A stretch of 41,551 nucleotides of DNA from Candidatus Poribacteria bacterium. Its GTDB lineage: Bacteria > Poribacteria > WGA-4E > WGA-3G. The DNA is taken from contig JAAXHO010000107.1 of assembly GCA_012270795.1 (NCBI GenBank), positions 44,528-86,078 on the forward strand, written 5' to 3'. Shown piece after piece: positions 38,107 to 41,551 of the stretch (position 1 is the stretch's first letter; every line of letters starts with the position of its first letter). Position numbers and translations under genes: made by a program. Under the pieces are notes generated by a model. That model saw only the letters and a list, made by a program, of their open reading frames with translations, was not told the DNA's origin and did not search any database.

Positions 38107-38793
38107 CTATCGGACACCTATAATTTTTCCAATAAAGTCATAAATTTCTATAGTCATAAAATACAGAAAATCAAAAATATAATTTGGTATTCCAATAATA
38201 ACCGGAAGAAAAATAATTGCCATTAGAATAGGCATTCCATAGGGTGCAAGTTTAGAGAATTGTCGTGATACACTTTCTGGTAACAAACCATTTACAACAC
38301 TGAAACCATCTAAAGGAAAAAGTGGAAGCATATTAAATGCTGCAAGGAATACACTGATAATGCCAGAATTTCTCAAGAAAGTTTTAATACCGACATAAGT
38401 TCTGGCATCAAATGGTCTATAGTCATGCGTAAGTTCAAAAATATGCATTAAACCAAAAATGGCAAAAGTTAAAACGATATTCATAAAAGGACCTGCCGCA
38501 GCAATTAGCATAAGGTCTCTTCTCGGTTTTTTTAGGTTATACGGATTTACGGGTACCGGTTTTGCCCAACCAAAAAAACCACCCTCCATCAATGAACCGA
38601 TCAATGGCAAAAAAAGCGTTCCGATAGGATCAATATGTACAGCAGGATTTAACGAGAGCCGTCCTTGATCACGCGCAGTCGGATCTCCTAACATATATGC
38701 TGATTTGGCATGTCCCCATTCGTGAAAAGTTAACAAGATAATGAACTGTGTAATTGTAAGAATCGCTAAATATATCTTTTCTGGTGTCAACAT
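38107..38793 (-). CDS. Site-2 protease-like M50 family membrane metalloprotease
   Basis: 228 residues with five or six hydrophobic segments. The zinc site is HEWGH at residues 24-28, and the third ligand is in NMLPLFPLDG (Asp162). GWAKPVPVNPYNL and LSLNPAVHIDPIGTL are typical of the small cytoplasmic-membrane branch without a PDZ domain, the branch often found next to scpA. It would cut transmembrane segments of a substrate that is not identified. It starts 23 bp after the CCA-adding gene. Confidence 0.92.
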   Translation of the reverse strand: MLTPEKIYLAILTITQFIILLTFHEWGHAKSAYMLGDPTARDQGRLSLNPAVHIDPIGTLFLPLIGSLMEGGFFGWAKPVPVNPYNLKKPRRDLMLIAAAGPFMNIVLTFAIFGLMHIFELTHDYRPFDARTYVGIKTFLRNSGIISVFLAAFNMLPLFPLDGFSVVNGLLPESVSRQFSKLAPYGMPILMAIIFLPVIIGIPNYIFDFLYFMTIEIYDFIGKIIGVR

Positions 38794-38815
38794 AAACTAT
38801 GTAATTTCCATTTTC

Positions 38816-40294
38816 TTATTTTTTACTTTGTTTATTAGTATGATTAATAATACTTGAAAAGTGTGCGTATCCCTCAGATTTTGTACTTATTTTCCCATCC
38901 AATTGGGCAGCGAAAAGTTCCCAAAGAATTGTCTGAAAATTCTTTCCAGGTTTTTCACCCCATTGTATTAGGTCATTACCAGTAACGATGGGTTTCTTAT
39001 TACGCAAGTTGATAAGGTAATCTTCAATAATTTCCCGTTTTAATGCAGATTTATTTGTGTCTAAATAACCTAATGTAAGAGCTTCCACTGGTATTTGTTT
39101 CAGCAACTGGTATATCTTGCTTGATGGTGTGCTGTTTGTTAACGAACGCAAAACCTGTATTAATTGACGATAAGTAGTTAAGGGTGTATGAACTTTACAC
39201 AAGTTCCCATCTCCATAGACATAAGTTACTCTGTTTTCATAATCAACAATGCACCATTTTCCGTTCTGATAGTCAAAACTAACTTTGTTTGAAAGCGGAA
39301 TATCAAGTTTCTCAAAAGCCTTTATGATCTGCTTACGACTATCGGGACCTTGTTCCGTTAAAGAAGGTATGCTTGCAATCTTGCGAAGTTGATGATCTAA
39401 AACAAGTCTGAAACAGATTGCTTCAATCAGATATTTTGGCATAACCCATGTATTACTTAATCCGAATAGAGCCATCCATTGAACAATATTCGTTTGAAAA
39501 TCTATATCAGAAAGATTTTGTGATGCCCACGAGATTGCATTTTGTGAAGCCCGGTAGTCTTTTGAAAAAGTTGGTGAGATAAACCACCCTGGAATTATAG
39601 TTTTTAATACATTCCATTCAAAAAGTTGTTGAATTATTGTGGATACACAATCTTCATGAAATATTTGTTCAATCTCATTCCGGATTCGGTCACCACTAAG
39701 AAACCTTATTTGTGGTATTGCCTTTTGAATCAATCGTATATCAGTTTCTGCAATGTTAAAGTTATAACGTGCTGCGTATCTAAATGCGCGAAAGATACGT
39801 GTTGGGTCGTCGGTGTAACTCTTGTTATGTAGAACGCGAATAGTTCCTGACCTTAGATCTCCAAGTCCACCAGTCTTATCAATAATAGATCCGAAGGCAT
39901 CTTTATCTAAACACATCGCTAAGGCATTTATGGAAAAATCTCTACGTAACAAATCCGCATTTATAGTGTTAGGTTCTACCTTAGGTAACGTTCCGGGTAT
40001 ATGATACGTTTCACTTCGTGCGGTTGCGAAATCCACCTTTGGTAGTATCGGATCAGATCGTGTGACGGTCGCAGTCCCGAATTCTGGATATGTCTTCAAT
40101 TTTCCATCCCAACGATTTTGAAGTACTTGTGCAATACGTAATGCATCCCCTTCCACAACAATGTCAATGTCAATAGTTTTTCGTTTTAGTATGAGGTCAC
40201 GAACTGATCCACCAACAAGATAAACATGCTTTCCACCTATCTCACCGATTTCGTGCAACAAATCTGATAGCATATCTGGTATGTTCAGTTCCAT
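38816..40294 (-). CDS. cca: CCA-adding tRNA nucleotidyltransferase / poly(A) polymerase family
   Basis: 492 residues. VGGSVRDLILKRKTIDIDI contains GGSVRD (28-33) and the metal-binding Asp42-x-Asp44. RRDFSINALAM, DDPTRIFRAFRYAARYNF and GDRIRNEIEQIF are class-II nucleotidyltransferase motifs. It maintains the 3' CCA end of tRNA; the tRNA in this window lacks an encoded CCA, consistent with a need for it. A poly(A) polymerase or A-adding enzyme is possible because class-II members differ little. The long C-terminal part is helical with no HD motif that I can see. Confidence 0.88.
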   Translation of the reverse strand: MELNIPDMLSDLLHEIGEIGGKHVYLVGGSVRDLILKRKTIDIDIVVEGDALRIAQVLQNRWDGKLKTYPEFGTATVTRSDPILPKVDFATARSETYHIPGTLPKVEPNTINADLLRRDFSINALAMCLDKDAFGSIIDKTGGLGDLRSGTIRVLHNKSYTDDPTRIFRAFRYAARYNFNIAETDIRLIQKAIPQIRFLSGDRIRNEIEQIFHEDCVSTIIQQLFEWNVLKTIIPGWFISPTFSKDYRASQNAISWASQNLSDIDFQTNIVQWMALFGLSNTWVMPKYLIEAICFRLVLDHQLRKIASIPSLTEQGPDSRKQIIKAFEKLDIPLSNKVSFDYQNGKWCIVDYENRVTYVYGDGNLCKVHTPLTTYRQLIQVLRSLTNSTPSSKIYQLLKQIPVEALTLGYLDTNKSALKREIIEDYLINLRNKKPIVTGNDLIQWGEKPGKNFQTILWELFAAQLDGKISTKSEGYAHFSSIINHTNKQSKK

Positions 40295-40356
40295 TTTTTT
40301 TGTTTCAGAAATAGCAAAGGCTGCGGTATGCTTATGGAGAGTTGCAGCAATATGTA

Positions 40357-41037
40357 TTAAACAAACGCTAGTACACGTGTTGGTGCCCCAGAACTCCGTG
40401 CTAATTTGAGCGGCGCAATGACGACAAAGAAATGTGTTGGAAGTTGGCTCAGGTTACAAAGGTCTTCTACATGAGGTATACCCGCACCCAGAAAAACAAG
40501 ATGGGCAGGCGGTAGACCGTCATACAATGGCGGATGTCCCGCAACTGAATCTATGCTACAAGCATCCGTACCAATTACCTTAATTCCCATTCCTACCAGC
40601 AGCTCTGCAGCATCTTCGCTAAAACCGATCCATTCCCGGTTGAAGTTGTCTTGATAGACAAACCTATCCATCCCTGTTCGCATAAAGACGATACTATCTT
40701 TAGGGATCTCCCCGTTATCATTTACCCATCCGCTAACGTCTTTTGCGGTTACTGCATCCTTAGGTTTCTTGATAGAGGAAAAGTCCATTAAAACAGCGTT
40801 CCCTGTTAGTTTTTCCTTAGGTATTTCTGCTACAGTATAACCATCTGGATACATCAAACAAGGGGTGTCAATATGTGTGGAGCAGTGCCCCGACATGTCT
40901 ACGCGACTTTCAAAATAACCATCCTTTTCTAATGTCGCCTGATCGTAAATATGAACAGGATCAATAGGCAATTCGCGCGGACTGTTTTCATCAACGATAT
41001 AAGATAGATCTAAAACTTTTTGGTAGTTAAGGTGCAT
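40357..41037 (-). CDS. Metal-dependent hydrolase, cyclase family (kynurenine formamidase-like)
   Basis: 226 residues. HCSTHIDTP (His51, His55, Asp57) fits the HxGTHxDxP metal site, with Cys-Ser in place of x-Gly. LDLSYIVDENSP, FMRTGMDR and GTDACSID are other cyclase-family motifs. The family includes arylformamidases and isatin hydrolases, often with manganese or zinc. No tryptophan-degradation neighbour is present. It lies 62 bp upstream of cca and is the rightmost clear gene. Confidence 0.88.
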   Translation of the reverse strand: MHLNYQKVLDLSYIVDENSPRELPIDPVHIYDQATLEKDGYFESRVDMSGHCSTHIDTPCLMYPDGYTVAEIPKEKLTGNAVLMDFSSIKKPKDAVTAKDVSGWVNDNGEIPKDSIVFMRTGMDRFVYQDNFNREWIGFSEDAAELLVGMGIKVIGTDACSIDSVAGHPPLYDGLPPAHLVFLGAGIPHVEDLCNLSQLPTHFFVVIAPLKLARSSGAPTRVLAFV

Positions 41038-41551
41038 GAGTACTTCTCACCTATTTCTCAAATATGAAAATAGTATAACACATATCCCAAAGATAATTCA
41101 AATTGATTAGATTTTTCCGATTAGTTTAAGTCATTTTGCGTCTGTCCTGAAAATCACATTCGCGTGTGCAAAATCAACAAAAACAGTAGAAATTTGAAAA
41201 ATTAGACGATTTTTTACAAAAAAGTTGCAATTTTTTGTAACCGAGGAGATTAAACACACGTAATGCATGGTAGTTAAAGATATTATGTGCGTGTAACATA
41301 GCGTTTCAAAGAAACAGAAAGTTACACCAACGTCAAACATATTTCTTACACATGGGGATTTAATAATGAGTAAGCGAGATATGAAAACCGCAATCCAAAA
41401 AGTGAACACGTCAGGCACCTGTTTCTTGAGCAGGTCCTGTCCGCGTGTTGGACTTGGTGGACGCGTTTTAGCTATAATTAACTCTCAGTTACTCCCCCCC
41501 CCGATAATTCACATTCGTTAATATTTATCAATTACAAAGTCTTATCGCAAG
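41038..41551. other. Gene-poor right end
   Basis: No well-supported gene. A minus-strand frame at 41131-41418 is rich in Phe, Cys and Ile with no motif or ribosome site and is probably spurious. A plus-strand frame at 41366-41521 is described separately. No RNA gene was recognised. Confidence 0.5.
41366..41521 (+). CDS. Possible short ORF or broken 5' end of a gene
   Basis: 51 codons from ATG at 41366 (MSKRDMKTAIQKVNTSGTCF), with GGGGA about 9 nt upstream. The tail reads RVGLGGRVLAIINSQLLPPP and runs through a C9 tract (41494-41502). Such a tract is a hot spot for indels, so the real protein may continue in another frame beyond it. I do not recognise a family. It could equally be chance. Confidence 0.25.
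   Translation: MSKRDMKTAIQKVNTSGTCFLSRSCPRVGLGGRVLAIINSQLLPPPIIHIR

Noticed and set aside
41131-41418. 95-residue minus-strand frame at the right end
   Set aside because: Phe/Cys/Ile-rich, no motif, no ribosome site, gene-poor region.

Overview
The window reads like a bacterial chromosome segment of moderate to low GC. The gene content suggests Candidatus Poribacteria or a close sponge-symbiont relative: secreted WD40 proteins that begin with a 'QW.LPEG..ARLGKG' motif, two phytanoyl-CoA dioxygenase-like enzymes, Gfo/Idh, creatininase-family, XylA, CstA and Rpn-type genes, and many palindromic intergenic repeats. No rRNA is present, so this assignment is an inference.

Layout. Bases 1-634 are repeat-rich and gene-free. 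Bases 635-4718 (minus) hold two tandem secreted-type WD40 genes broken by frameshifts and one Trp-to-stop change. Bases 4719-6124 are gene-free and full of mobile-looking palindromes: long hairpins and two inverted copies of a MITE-like element carrying a perfect 44-bp palindrome. Bases 6125-7989 are the only plus-strand genes (a SixA-like phosphatase and a secreted repeat protein). From 8011 to 41037 almost everything is on the minus strand, so transcription runs right to left.

Housekeeping genes on the minus strand are holB, a tilS-hpt pair preceded by a CAU tRNA, a double-length uvrA, era, and the run CCA-adding enzyme / M50 protease / scpA / scpB / thrC. Metabolic genes are xylA, cstA, a Gfo/Idh oxidoreductase, two PhyH oxygenases, a monomeric sarcosine oxidase-like flavoprotein, a creatininase-family hydrolase and a metal-dependent cyclase. 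A ferredoxin gene sits directly upstream of a geranylgeranyl-reductase (GGR)-type flavoprotein gene.

The most interesting locus is that GGR gene. Its reading frame meets TGA at codon 46, exactly where the family has its conserved active-site cysteine (motif PVRC-x-E). A SECIS-like hairpin, 7 pairs counting one G-U, with a GGC loop, lies 20 nt after the TGA. It may be a selenoprotein. One caution is a separate 1-nt frameshift at an A7/T7 tract about 80 nt further downstream. Similar single-base lesions occur in several other genes here (WD40, Rpn, FG-GAP-like, a small secreted protein, and an in-frame TAA in hpt), so consensus error or gene decay must be excluded.
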